From Lachnospiraceae bacterium (GTDB lineage Bacteria; Bacillota; Clostridia; Lachnospirales; Lachnospiraceae), in assembly GCA_015057555.1 (NCBI GenBank), contig SVEC01000014.1:1-64000 (forward strand): a stretch of 64,000 nt of DNA, in the 5' to 3' direction. The position numbers were made by a program, and so were the translations under genes. Position 1 is the stretch's first letter; each line of letters opens with the position of its first letter. Under the pieces are notes generated by a model. It was not told the origin of the DNA and did no database searches. It worked only from the letters and a program-made list of their open reading frames with translations. Shown one piece after another: positions 15,527-24,941 of this stretch.

Positions 15527-17071
15527 GCTACGCGCAAAGTACTCCTCATACCACACCAGGAAGGTATAGATAGTCCACACCTTTCTCCACAGGTCTGAGT
15601 TTCCTCCTAAATACTCCTCATATATAGCCCAAATCTCATCCTTCTTAAAGAACTTATCCGCTATATCACTCTTAAACTTATCTCTTACATCCTGATTGTA
15701 ACTTTCATCCGCCATCCAGTAACGAATAGGAACTACAAAGCCAAGCTTCTTTCGAAATGCAATCTCCTCTGGAAGCTTCTTTAAAGCAGCTGTTCTAAAT
15801 GCTACCTTATTCTCCTCCGCAGTAACCTTGTACTCCACAGGAAGTCTTGACGCAATATCAAAAATTCTCATATCAGTAAGAGGCATTCTAACCTCAAGTC
15901 CTGCTGCCGTAGACATGTTATGCACATTGAAGTAGATATCCCCTTCAAGCCAAATCTGAATGTCCACATCCTGCATCTTCTCTAAAGGTGAAAGACCTTC
16001 ATTCTCCTCATAAATCTCCTTGCAAAGATTAATAGGAAGGATGCTTGGATTATATTTCCTAAGAATTTTCTCCTTCTCATCCTCTTTCATAATGTTGGTG
16101 TTACCTACATAGAAGGTCTTAAGGTTGTCACCGTATCTCTCAGCGTTTCTATACATATTATACCCACCGAAGAACTCATCTGAGCCCTCTCCGGAATAAC
16201 AAAGCTTAGTATGCTCTGCAGTAGCCCTACAACCAAGAGCAAATACTATAGCTGAAGCATCACCAAGTGGCTGCTCCATATTATACATAACCCATGGAAC
16301 TATATCAAAATACTCCTTAGGGGAAACTATGCATCTGTTAATATCTCTACCAAGTAACTCCGCAGTCTTAGCCGCAAGAGCGGACTCATCTAAGGCCTCA
16401 AAATCATAACCACAGGAATTAGCCACCTTTGCATCACTCATAGCAAGCACATATGAAGAATCCACACCACCTGATAAGAAGGACTCTGCCACCTCATCCT
16501 CGGTCTTAACCTCCTTCATAATCAGCTCTAAGGTATCATGAATTTCATCTGCATACTCCTGAAGGGATTTGCTATTGTCCGGCTTAAACTCAGGCTTAAA
16601 ATATCTAGTAATAGCAGGTGCCTTATCTCCAGCCTTAAACTCCATATATCTTCCAGGAAGAAGCTTCTTGATACCCTTGAAAAATGTATCCTCTCCTGGT
16701 ATATAAGTAAGAGTAAGATAAATCTGAAGCATATCCTCATTAAGCTCCTTCTTGTACCCTGGCATCTGAAGAATCTTACGGATGCTTGTACTATATAAAA
16801 GCTTACCATCCTCTGTCACATAATAGTAAAATGGCTTTGTACCAAACTGGTCTCTAATACAAAATACCTTATCTGCCTCATCATCATAGAGTGCCAATGC
16901 AAACATACCATAGATATGGTCTGCCATCTTACCAGCCCATTTTTCATATGCTTTAACAATAATTTGAAGCTCTCTATCCTCTCTGGAAAGAGTAGCATCA
17001 ACACCTAATTCCTGGCACAGTGCCTTCCAATTTCTAATATGTCCTACGTATTCCTTAACTGTTATCATCAT
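15506..17071 (-). CDS. AsnB-like asparagine synthetase lacking the glutaminase Cys
   Basis: The C-terminal AMP-forming synthetase domain is well kept: PP-loop SFLSGGVDSSYV (about 198-209), CYSGEGSDEFFGGY, LEVRMPLTD and FRKKLGFVVP. The N-terminal class II glutaminase is truncated. The protein starts at YVGHIRNWKALCQEL, which aligns with FNGEIYNHRELR of full enzymes, so about 75 residues including the catalytic Cys1 and the HRGPD region are absent. Only 99 bp separate it from the upstream gene, so the missing part is not encoded there in another frame. It probably uses ammonia to amidate aspartate or a related acid. AAAGG precedes the ATG. Its last residues (SNEPCAD) are encoded by the repeat element at 15391-15526. 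Confidence 0.85.
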   Translation of the reverse strand: MMITVKEYVGHIRNWKALCQELGVDATLSREDRELQIIVKAYEKWAGKMADHIYGMFALALYDDEADKVFCIRDQFGTKPFYYYVTEDGKLLYSTSIRKILQMPGYKKELNEDMLQIYLTLTYIPGEDTFFKGIKKLLPGRYMEFKAGDKAPAITRYFKPEFKPDNSKSLQEYADEIHDTLELIMKEVKTEDEVAESFLSGGVDSSYVLAMSDAKVANSCGYDFEALDESALAAKTAELLGRDINRCIVSPKEYFDIVPWVMYNMEQPLGDASAIVFALGCRATAEHTKLCYSGEGSDEFFGGYNMYRNAERYGDNLKTFYVGNTNIMKEDEKEKILRKYNPSILPINLCKEIYEENEGLSPLEKMQDVDIQIWLEGDIYFNVHNMSTAAGLEVRMPLTDMRIFDIASRLPVEYKVTAEENKVAFRTAALKKLPEEIAFRKKLGFVVPIRYWMADESYNQDVRDKFKSDIADKFFKKDEIWAIYEEYLGGNSDLWRKVWTIYTFLVWYEEYFARSNEPCAD

Positions 17072-17170
17072 GTAACCTTTCTATCAAGTATTATTATATT
17101 CTTCTCTAGCAATCCATCTTGCGTATTTATGTATTCCTATATTTATGAATAAAAAGTATGCCATAAACAT

Positions 17171-19657
17171 CTACTCTCTTACACCGTTAATAAGTGTTGC
17201 TGAGCCAAATGCCTTAAGAGGTCTACCATTTTCATCAAACTCCATGGTGTATTTGAACATAAATGGAACTCTTCCCACTGTAAGCGGTATTACTTCCTCT
17301 CTGCTTACATCACCAGTAGCTATTTCGCTCATCCACTGACGATACATATCAGCATAGTCCTCAGGTATAATTCCCTGCTCTATAAGAGGCTCTGGATAGT
17401 TCCTTACAAGGGCAGGAAGTCCCAAATCTCTCATACATCTAAAGCATGGGCGCATCGCCTTGGTAGCTATCTCGTACTCCCAGAAATATATATTGGCCTG
17501 TTCACTGGCTACTCTAAAGCGCTTGTCCATATCCTCAAGCTCGCTAAATCTCATCTTCTCTGCAGTTACATTTCTTATAGTTGCATAGAAGAGATAATTT
17601 TCCTCGCTCTTACCTATCATCTTAACGCAGGACCTTAAGCATATACGCTCTGTACCACAGCATGGAGACTGAACATTACACCAAACCTCACATTCCTGCT
17701 CCTCCATGGTAGCTATGGCCTTCTTAAGCATTCCGACATATATGTTCTTTGAGTTCTCCTCTATTGTTTCTATAAGGTCAAGCTCTATAATTTCCTTCTC
17801 AGACAAATTCATTCCAAGCTCCTGAAGATACTTTTGATTTACCCTAAGCATCTCCACCTTGCCATCTCTGTAATCAAAGATTGCTGCTGCCCCCACATAA
17901 TTACTAAATATAAGGGTATCCTGTGATTTTGGATCCCAAAAGTCACAAGCATTAAGTGTGTCAATAAGTCTCATCTGAGGCACAGCACTTCCTACAGTGC
18001 TACCACTTAATATCTTAACAAATTCCTCCTCTGGAATAGGTCTGGAGTAAAGATATCCCTGAATATAATTACAGCCTATGCTTCTTAAGAAGTCTGCCTG
18101 CTTAATGGTCTCAACACCCTCAGCTATAACCGGCAGACGTAGCCACTTTGCCATTCTAACTATGGAGCTAAGTATTGTTCCGCCCTTCTTGCTGGCCGAA
18201 TGCTCTGACATAAACATCATATCAAGCTTTATCACATCAAGCTCTATATCCTTAAGTACATTCAGAGACGAATATCCACTTCCAAAATCATCCATCTCTA
18301 CCACATAGCCATAGTTATGAAGCTTCTTAACCACCTGATTAACCACTTCACTGTTACCCATAACTGCTGATTCAGTAATCTCCACTCTAAGGTATTTTAC
18401 TGGCACATCATATTTATTACGAATCTCCTCTAGCTTTTCTACAAAACCCGGTAAAAATATATCATGTCTAGAGAAATTAGTAGATATAGGCACTGCAAAT
18501 ATATCACTATCCAGACACTTTCTTAAAAATACACATACCTGTTCAAACACATACAAATCAAGCTTTGTAATAAATCCATTTCTCTCAAATATTGGAATAA
18601 ACACTCCTGGTGATATGATTCCTTTCTCAGGATGCTTCCATCTAACCAATGCCTCTGCCCCAAGCAGCATACCTGTGGAGTGATTATACTGTGGCTGATA
18701 ATATACTATAAAATGCTTTTCAGTAAGAGCTGTAGTCATCATGCCTACAATCTCCTGTTCACCAAGCATAGTCCTTCTAAGCTCTTCTGTGTAATAATTA
18801 TACTTAATAGTATAGCTACCCTTTATCTTAGACTGCGCCAAAACCGCTCTGTCTATCATAGTGTCAACAGAATGCACCTTGCCACCTGTAACATATATTC
18901 CCATATTGCAGGCTATCTCAAATGGCACATCAAAATCTGCTATATCCTCTAAAATCCTATCAACTATCCTCTGTAACCTTTCGCCCTTTGCACGAACAAA
19001 GAACATAAACCTATCTGAGCCTGGGTGACTAATCAAATCCTGTTCACCTAAATTTGCTGTTAACACATCTGCTATATGAAGGATAAGCTTGTCACCCACA
19101 TTTGCTCCAAATAAGTCATTTACTGCCTTAAACTTTAGAACATCAAAGCAAGCCATAGCATACTCACCTGCTATAACACCTTCCTCGTCCTGTGCAACAG
19201 TTATATTAACCATCTTCTCAAAACCGACCCTGTTAAGCAAACCGGTAAAATCATCATATTCAGACATTTGAGCTAGCTTTCTCTGTATAATTACATTGCT
19301 GTTAATATCTGTAAATGTAATGCTGATTATCTCCCCTGGAATCGGACATACAAAGCCTACTCCATACCATTTCCACTGACCATCATAATCCTTAAATGAT
19401 AAATCCTCGAAATGGGCTTCACTGTGTTCAAGCTTTGATATATCCTCTATTCTCTGTTTAACTATATCTGCTGTCTCCTGTGTTGCAAAATCATCCTCTG
19501 ATAAAATCTGCCAGAGAGGACGGTTATCCATATCTTTTTTACCATCCTTAGACGTATGATTAGGATATGTAAACTCACCTGTCCTACAATCATACATAAC
19601 AAGTACATTTTTATTATAAATTCTCATTATTCCATCCTGAACAACCTTGTTAGTCAC
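17171..19657 (-). CDS. Degenerate GGDEF plus EAL c-di-GMP phosphodiesterase with PAS domains
   Basis: The 828-aa cytoplasmic protein has an N-terminal PAS-like domain (about 10-125), a GGDEF-fold domain (about 135-290), an EAL domain (about 300-555) and a C-terminal PAS-like region (about 580-828). The GGDEF signature is replaced by PGSDRF at 212-217, so cyclase activity is unlikely. The EAL domain keeps EALVRW (335-340), TNFSRHD, EITES, DDFGSGYSS, KLD and AEGVET, all needed for hydrolysis of c-di-GMP. The start is GTG 19657, with AGAGGAGAT upstream. The C-terminal sensor placement after the EAL domain is less common. It likely lowers c-di-GMP in response to a ligand. Confidence 0.9.
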   Translation of the reverse strand: MTNKVVQDGIMRIYNKNVLVMYDCRTGEFTYPNHTSKDGKKDMDNRPLWQILSEDDFATQETADIVKQRIEDISKLEHSEAHFEDLSFKDYDGQWKWYGVGFVCPIPGEIISITFTDINSNVIIQRKLAQMSEYDDFTGLLNRVGFEKMVNITVAQDEEGVIAGEYAMACFDVLKFKAVNDLFGANVGDKLILHIADVLTANLGEQDLISHPGSDRFMFFVRAKGERLQRIVDRILEDIADFDVPFEIACNMGIYVTGGKVHSVDTMIDRAVLAQSKIKGSYTIKYNYYTEELRRTMLGEQEIVGMMTTALTEKHFIVYYQPQYNHSTGMLLGAEALVRWKHPEKGIISPGVFIPIFERNGFITKLDLYVFEQVCVFLRKCLDSDIFAVPISTNFSRHDIFLPGFVEKLEEIRNKYDVPVKYLRVEITESAVMGNSEVVNQVVKKLHNYGYVVEMDDFGSGYSSLNVLKDIELDVIKLDMMFMSEHSASKKGGTILSSIVRMAKWLRLPVIAEGVETIKQADFLRSIGCNYIQGYLYSRPIPEEEFVKILSGSTVGSAVPQMRLIDTLNACDFWDPKSQDTLIFSNYVGAAAIFDYRDGKVEMLRVNQKYLQELGMNLSEKEIIELDLIETIEENSKNIYVGMLKKAIATMEEQECEVWCNVQSPCCGTERICLRSCVKMIGKSEENYLFYATIRNVTAEKMRFSELEDMDKRFRVASEQANIYFWEYEIATKAMRPCFRCMRDLGLPALVRNYPEPLIEQGIIPEDYADMYRQWMSEIATGDVSREEVIPLTVGRVPFMFKYTMEFDENGRPLKAFGSATLINGVRE

Positions 19658-19738
19658 CTAATCATCTCCTCTCAAAATCTATTTGCTTCTATACATAATT
19701 CATATGTAGCTTATCATACAGTATATTAATTGTATTTA

Positions 19739-20944
19739 CTATACTTCGAATTCCTTGGCCTCTGCCAAATATTTCTGAGTATATAAAAATACTCTGTCAT
19801 TGTCCTGAATAATCATATTTCCATTTGGAATAAGGGCTTTATTTTTCCTCTTAATTAATACTATAACAGAATACTTTGAGATATTTAAATCCTTTATTTT
19901 CTGTCCACACCAAGGATTCTCATCCTGAATCATAATCTCCTTAAGATTAATATTTTCCTCATCCTCATATGCTTCCGCACCGATGACAATGATATCGTCA
20001 AGCTGAAGCACCACATCACCTCTAGGTACAAGAATCTGTTTTTTTCTCTTAATTACAGCCATTACCATTCCTGATGGAAGCTTTAAATCCGCAACTCTCA
20101 TACCAATCCATCGGTCTCCATCCTTAATATGAATTTTAATAAAATGCATATCTCTCTTATAGCCATAAAGCGCCTTGTTCTTAATAGTGGTATATTGATT
20201 TACAAATCCTGCAGAAATAATACCTGTAGGAATAGCCACCATTCCTACTCCAAGGAAAGAGATAAATATACCAAAGATTTTTCCCAATGTGGTAATAGGA
20301 TAAATATCTCCGTAGCCCACAGTAAGCAATGTTGAGGTTGCCCACCAGATTCCTGAAAATGCGTTAGAAAATACCTCTGGCTGGGCCTCATGCTCCAAGC
20401 TATACATACAAAGACTTGATGCAAGCATTAGAATCAATATTATAAATACTGAAGAAATAAGCTGCTGCTTCTTACTGCTAAGTACCTCTGTAATTACACT
20501 TAAGGAGTCGTGATAAGCATTTATTCTAAACAATCTAAGTATTCGTACTATACGAATCATACGGAAGGCAACCGTTCCTGCTGGGAAGAAAATCGGCAGA
20601 TAATATGGCAGGAATGAAAGCAAATCAATAATTCCAGTAAAAGAAAATACATATTTCTTGATAGCTTTACCTTCCTTCTCATCTGGATATAAATATTTCG
20701 CAGTAAAAACACGCAATATATAATCCACAGCAAAAATAGCTACGGTAATTTGTTCAATAACAAGCATCAACTGCCCAAAATCAGCCTTTATCTCGTCAAA
20801 GGTATACAAGACACTGACAATAAGATTTATAACTATGGCAATAATACTAAAATAATCATATGCCTTACTTGCCTTATCGTAGTAGTTTCCAACTTCAATT
20901 ATTTCAAATAATCTTTTCCTACGTTTTTCCCACTTTTTGTTCAT
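19739..20944 (-). CDS. Voltage-gated-type K+ channel with two RCK_C domains
   Basis: Six-helix channel of 401 aa. Helices S1-S4 lie at about residues 28-140, with a voltage-sensor-like S4, RMIRIVRILRLFRI (128-141). S5, the pore with the filter TVGYGD (208-213) and S6 (about 222-245) follow. The cytoplasmic part has two TrkA_C-like domains (about 262-325 and 330-395), each ending in a VLQLDDIIVIG or IIQDNDRVFLY type strand. There is no TrkA_N Rossmann domain, so NAD-type ligand binding is not expected; TrkA_C domains may bind cyclic di-AMP or other nucleotides. It is monocistronic with AAGGAGT-like spacing before the ATG. Confidence 0.9.
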   Translation of the reverse strand: MNKKWEKRRKRLFEIIEVGNYYDKASKAYDYFSIIAIVINLIVSVLYTFDEIKADFGQLMLVIEQITVAIFAVDYILRVFTAKYLYPDEKEGKAIKKYVFSFTGIIDLLSFLPYYLPIFFPAGTVAFRMIRIVRILRLFRINAYHDSLSVITEVLSSKKQQLISSVFIILILMLASSLCMYSLEHEAQPEVFSNAFSGIWWATSTLLTVGYGDIYPITTLGKIFGIFISFLGVGMVAIPTGIISAGFVNQYTTIKNKALYGYKRDMHFIKIHIKDGDRWIGMRVADLKLPSGMVMAVIKRKKQILVPRGDVVLQLDDIIVIGAEAYEDEENINLKEIMIQDENPWCGQKIKDLNISKYSVIVLIKRKNKALIPNGNMIIQDNDRVFLYTQKYLAEAKEFEV

Positions 20945-21066
20945 ATTATAAACTCCTTGGAATTTAAATCAAATCTAATTACATTATCTAACTAATATAG
21001 AATTTAAAACTATCATTTTAATTTTAATATTTTTTGGAATAAAATGCAATTCCTTAGTAATGTACA

Positions 21067-21597
21067 TTAGTCTAATATCTTGTTAAGTTCTACATATACC
21101 ATATCCGCTACAAAAAGCTTATATAATAATCTGGAAGGCTGAGGTGGTATCTTTCTAGAAAATGAATATATTGCATCCCCCATAGTTATTGCAAAATATA
21201 CCTGCCCTGGTACTGAAATGTTCTTATTTGCAGGGTCAATATTCCCCATGGTACCTGTTACACCTATTCCTATATCTGTCTTATATCTGTCCTTACATGA
21301 AACAGCCATAGCTCTTGCAGTTTCTTCTGAATATACCGAATTATTTTCGATTATTTCTGCAGGTACCCCCTGCATTATCTTTGCTTCATTGCTGTATGTA
21401 ACAAACGCCCCCTTAAGCACTGCTGATGCTCCCTCTGTATCTGTTATAAGAGAGGCTATCTGTCCTGAAGTTGCACTTTCCATGGTTGTAATGGTAAGCC
21501 CTTTTTCTATTAGGGTCTCTGTAAGCTTTCTATAATGCTCTCTTACCAGCTTCTCATTGCACACCGGCATAGGAATCCCAATAAAATTTTCTCTCAT
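21067..21597 (-). CDS. pncC: Nicotinamide-nucleotide amidase-like protein (CinA C-terminal domain)
   Basis: The 176-aa protein consists only of the CinA C-terminal domain, as in stand-alone PncC, which deamidates NMN to NaMN and recycles the NAD by-product of NAD-dependent DNA ligase. The characteristic motif ESCTGG reads ESATSG here (residues about 40-45), keeping the likely nucleophilic Ser. Later motifs are FVTYSNEAK and GIGVTGTMG. GGAGGAG precedes the ATG. It is followed by the ctpA operon end on the same strand, 60 bp away, but is downstream of it and not in the operon core. Activity with the altered motif is probable, not certain. Confidence 0.82.
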   Translation of the reverse strand: MRENFIGIPMPVCNEKLVREHYRKLTETLIEKGLTITTMESATSGQIASLITDTEGASAVLKGAFVTYSNEAKIMQGVPAEIIENNSVYSEETARAMAVSCKDRYKTDIGIGVTGTMGNIDPANKNISVPGQVYFAITMGDAIYSFSRKIPPQPSRLLYKLFVADMVYVELNKILD

Positions 21598-21656
21598 ATT
21601 ACTCCTCCATACAAGAAACAGAAGAAGTGGATAACCTACTCCTTCTGTTTTTAAAT

Positions 21657-22838
21657 TTAATTCATCTGATATATTATATCTATAGCCTTATCAAGCTGAG
21701 TATCATTCTCTCGCTCAATATTAACCGCGCTTCCTTTACCGTCTGGAAGTTCAACTATATAGTCTGGCTCAACACCCACCTCATGAATATCATGACCTGC
21801 TGGTGTAAAGTATTTTGCTACGGTAAGCTTTATAGCTGTTCCATCAGAAAGTGGTAATACTGACTGTACGATACCTTTTCCAAATGTAGTTGTTCCTACA
21901 AGCTCTGCCTTTCCAGTATCCTTTAATGCTCCTGCAAATATTTCTGATGCACTGGCACTATTACCATTAACAAGAACAACCATAGGAATGTCAAGAGATT
22001 CCTTATCTGTAGAATCATACTTCTGTATTATTTTTCCATTCTTGTCCTTTGTTGTAAGAATCGGACCTTCATCCATAATAAAATCACACATATTTACTAC
22101 AGAGGTCAGCAAACCACCTGGGTTATCACGCACATCTACAATAATACCTTTAACATTCTTTGACTGCATATCCTTGACTGCAGTAATAAATTCCTCATCT
22201 GTATTGTCATAGAACTGCTGTACCTGTATATATCCAATATTATCCTCTAACATCTCTGAATATACAGTAACATTTTCAACCTTTCTTCTGGTAACATCAA
22301 ATTCCATATATTCGTTTGCGCTTGGACGGTATATTTTGATATAAATCTTAGTACCTTCATCTCCACGAATCATATCCACTATTGATTGTAAATCCTGATC
22401 TGTGACTTCTACGTCACCAACCTGTACTACTATATCCTCAGCCATAAGACCAATCTCTTCTGCCGGACTACCTGGTACAGGTCTAACTATGGTAACAGCC
22501 TTATTCTCCCCCTGGGTTACTACAGCACCGATACCAACATACTCTCCAGAGCTTTCCTCCATTAGGTCTGCATATTCTTCAGCTGTATAATAAACAGAAT
22601 ATGGGTCATCTAAGCCTGCCATAATTCCATCATAAACAGCTTCCTCCTGTGTCTCTTCATCAGTCTCAAAATAATAGTAAATATCTATATATGCATTTAT
22701 TTCCTCCACCTTGTCCTCAACCTCTTTGTCATACATACCAGAGGAATCAGTCTTTTTCCTTATCTCATAATCGCAACCGGTTAAGGATAATACCAAAGCT
22801 ATCATAAGGACAAGAGCTAAACTTTTCTTCTTAAACAC
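21657..22838 (-). CDS. ctpA: S41 carboxy-terminal processing protease, lipoprotein
   Basis: Serine protease of the C-terminal processing type, 393 aa. The N-terminus is a lipoprotein signal with lipobox LTGC near residue 19, so it is tethered outside the membrane. A PDZ domain (about 85-170) contains GIGAVVTQ and SPAEEIGLMAED. The catalytic domain has the Ser in NGNSASASEI and Lys in TFGKGIVQ. The start was set at GTG 22838, with AAGGAGAG upstream; longer frames run into the M23 gene. It follows the M23 peptidase by 16 bp and ends the ftsEX operon, so it may trim a wall hydrolase or its regulator. Confidence 0.92.
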   Translation of the reverse strand: MFKKKSLALVLMIALVLSLTGCDYEIRKKTDSSGMYDKEVEDKVEEINAYIDIYYYFETDEETQEEAVYDGIMAGLDDPYSVYYTAEEYADLMEESSGEYVGIGAVVTQGENKAVTIVRPVPGSPAEEIGLMAEDIVVQVGDVEVTDQDLQSIVDMIRGDEGTKIYIKIYRPSANEYMEFDVTRRKVENVTVYSEMLEDNIGYIQVQQFYDNTDEEFITAVKDMQSKNVKGIIVDVRDNPGGLLTSVVNMCDFIMDEGPILTTKDKNGKIIQKYDSTDKESLDIPMVVLVNGNSASASEIFAGALKDTGKAELVGTTTFGKGIVQSVLPLSDGTAIKLTVAKYFTPAGHDIHEVGVEPDYIVELPDGKGSAVNIERENDTQLDKAIDIIYQMN

Positions 22839-22854
22839 AATTATTCTCTCCTTA

Positions 22855-24015
22855 CTACTGCAAATATGGTAATGGATCAACATATACACCATTAATTCTA
22901 AGTCCTAAATGGCAGTGTGGACCAGTTGAATTACCTGTACTTCCTGCAAGAGCGATAACCTGTCCTCTTGCAACTACATCTCCATAGCTTACACAAAGTG
23001 ATGAATTATGCATGTATACTGTTGTTACTCCACCACCATGGTCTATAAGTACATAATTACCCATAGAACTACTGTAAGCAGCACCAATTACAATACCAGC
23101 CTCACAGGCAACGATAGGTGTACCTGTTGCACAGCCTATATCAAGTCCCTGATGCACAGTTCCCCATCTAGGGCCAAATAAAGATGTTATAACACCACCT
23201 GTTGATACTGGCCACTGAAGTGGTCCACCTGTATAATTTATCTCAACATTCTGACCTGCAGCAAGAGCCTCCTGACGAGCCTTCTCAGCAGCAGCCTCCA
23301 TAGCAGCGATAGTTGCATTTGTGGCATCAATATCCGCCTGAATTGCAGCTATCTGCTCTTCATAATCATCAATTGACGTTGCATAATTTGCAGCCTGAAC
23401 CTGCTTACCCTCAATCATAAGCTCTACAGCTTCCTTGTTTTCAGTAACCTCAGCCTCAATGGCCTCTACTGCTGCAAGATTAGTTTCAAGCTCTAACTGA
23501 GTATTTGCTATAGTTTTCTTAATCTCAATCATTTCATTGAGCATATTAGCATCATAGTTAAGAATCTGCTCTGCATACTCTGTCTGATTAACAATATCAG
23601 CCACATCTGATGATGTAAAAAGAGTATCCAAATAGCTTACATCTCCACTCTCATAGGCATACTGAATATGAGTTTTCATAGCCTCATACTGAGTAGCTTC
23701 ATTCTCCTTAGCAACCTCAAGCTCTGCCAATGTCTCTTCAATATCTGCCTCGATAGTTACCTTCTGTGCCTCGAGCTCTGTTATCTGAGATGTATACTCT
23801 GCAACCTGATCATCTAAAAGCTTAATAGCATCTAATATATTTGTCTGCTCTGACTGAAGCTGGTCTAAAATCTCCTGTGCAGCCGCCTTTTTGCCTTCTG
23901 CCTCCTCAACCTGCTCCTCCAACTCTGTTATGGTACTTGCATTAACTGTTATTCCCATAGCCATAACCATAACAAAGGTCAATATTACAGCAATTTTCTT
24001 ATAAAATTTACGCAT
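22855..24015 (-). CDS. M23 peptidase with coiled coil (EnvC/PcsB-like)
   Basis: Secreted peptidoglycan endopeptidase, 386 aa. A signal peptide (about 1-26, ending VNA) is followed by two long coiled-coil stretches (about 28-110 and 150-245). The C-terminal LytM domain (about 262-386) carries zinc ligands HQGLDIG and HCHLGL. This layout matches EnvC and PcsB-type proteins, which FtsEX controls through their coiled coil. It directly follows ftsX (14-bp gap), which supports the link. Both zinc motifs are present, so unlike EnvC, which is catalytically dead, it is probably an active hydrolase. Confidence 0.92.
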   Translation of the reverse strand: MRKFYKKIAVILTFVMVMAMGITVNASTITELEEQVEEAEGKKAAAQEILDQLQSEQTNILDAIKLLDDQVAEYTSQITELEAQKVTIEADIEETLAELEVAKENEATQYEAMKTHIQYAYESGDVSYLDTLFTSSDVADIVNQTEYAEQILNYDANMLNEMIEIKKTIANTQLELETNLAAVEAIEAEVTENKEAVELMIEGKQVQAANYATSIDDYEEQIAAIQADIDATNATIAAMEAAAEKARQEALAAGQNVEINYTGGPLQWPVSTGGVITSLFGPRWGTVHQGLDIGCATGTPIVACEAGIVIGAAYSSSMGNYVLIDHGGGVTTVYMHNSSLCVSYGDVVARGQVIALAGSTGNSTGPHCHLGLRINGVYVDPLPYLQ

Positions 24016-24029
24016 ATAAATCCCCCTTA

Positions 24030-24941
24030 TTAAACCTTAAGGTGCTTTCTTGTGGTCATAATACTTCCTACTAAACCAAGTCCAATACCAATAGCTGCAG
24101 ATACCGGAATCAATACTGCAAATAAATCCTTTACTGGAACAAATGCAAATAAATTCTGAACTACTGCAAACTGGCCTATTACATAACTAATTACATTGTC
24201 GTACATAAGGTATACTAAACCAAGTGGTATCAACGAACCTACAAGACCAATAGTAATACCCTCAACTATGAAAGGTGCTCTTACAAAGAAGTTTGTTGCA
24301 CCTATAAGCTTCATAATCGCAATCTCTTCTTTTCTTACAGTGATACCTATAGTAATTGTGTTGCTTATAAGGAATATCGATACAAGTAAAAGTATAATTA
24401 TAATTCCTATTGACGCAAAGGTTACAACACTACTAAGAGCCTCTACACCATCTGCAACAGCCTGTGATGTAGCTACCTTTCTAACACCATTTAAACCCTC
24501 AAGATACTTTACAAATTCTGCCTGCTTATCAAGCTGCTTCATAGATATTGTGTAGGATGCACTGTCCTTAAGCGGGTTGTCTCCTGCAAATATCTCCATA
24601 GCTTCTTCATAATTATCCTTGAATTTCTCCTTGGCATAGGTTTCCCATGCTTGCTCTGGCGAGATATACTCTACAGTATTTACCTCTTCTCTAACTCGAA
24701 TCTGCTCACCAATAAGCTTAATATTTTCATCAGATATGCCTGGCTCAAAGAATACTGAAATAGTAACTGTATTCTCCAATTCATTCATAGCACTTCTGAA
24801 ATTTACAATTACACAATAAAAAATACCGAACAAGAACAGACAGGACACGATAGTTCCGATGGAAGCCAATGAGAAGAGGAGATTTCTTCTTATGTTCTTA
24901 AGTCCCTGTCTAATGCTGTAAACTGCTGAACTAATCCTCAT
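24030..24941 (-). CDS. ftsX: Cell division protein FtsX
   Basis: Membrane subunit of the FtsEX complex, 303 aa. A cytoplasmic N-terminus (SIRQGLKNIRRNLLFSLASIG) leads into TM1 (about 22-44), an external domain (about 50-165) and three C-terminal helices with VRKEEIAIMKLIGATNFFVRAPFIVEG. FtsEX transmits ATP hydrolysis by FtsE to a periplasmic or extracellular wall hydrolase, here most likely the M23 protein encoded next. It overlaps ftsE by 11 nt. Length and motif order are normal for Firmicutes. Confidence 0.95.
   Translation of the reverse strand: MRISSAVYSIRQGLKNIRRNLLFSLASIGTIVSCLFLFGIFYCVIVNFRSAMNELENTVTISVFFEPGISDENIKLIGEQIRVREEVNTVEYISPEQAWETYAKEKFKDNYEEAMEIFAGDNPLKDSASYTISMKQLDKQAEFVKYLEGLNGVRKVATSQAVADGVEALSSVVTFASIGIIIILLLVSIFLISNTITIGITVRKEEIAIMKLIGATNFFVRAPFIVEGITIGLVGSLIPLGLVYLMYDNVISYVIGQFAVVQNLFAFVPVKDLFAVLIPVSAAIGIGLGLVGSIMTTRKHLKV

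Noticed and set aside
15392-15598. Plus-strand 68-codon frame near 15.4 kb
   Set aside because: It lies within the multi-hairpin element and the antisense of the AsnB-like gene; the frame is explained by the repeat.
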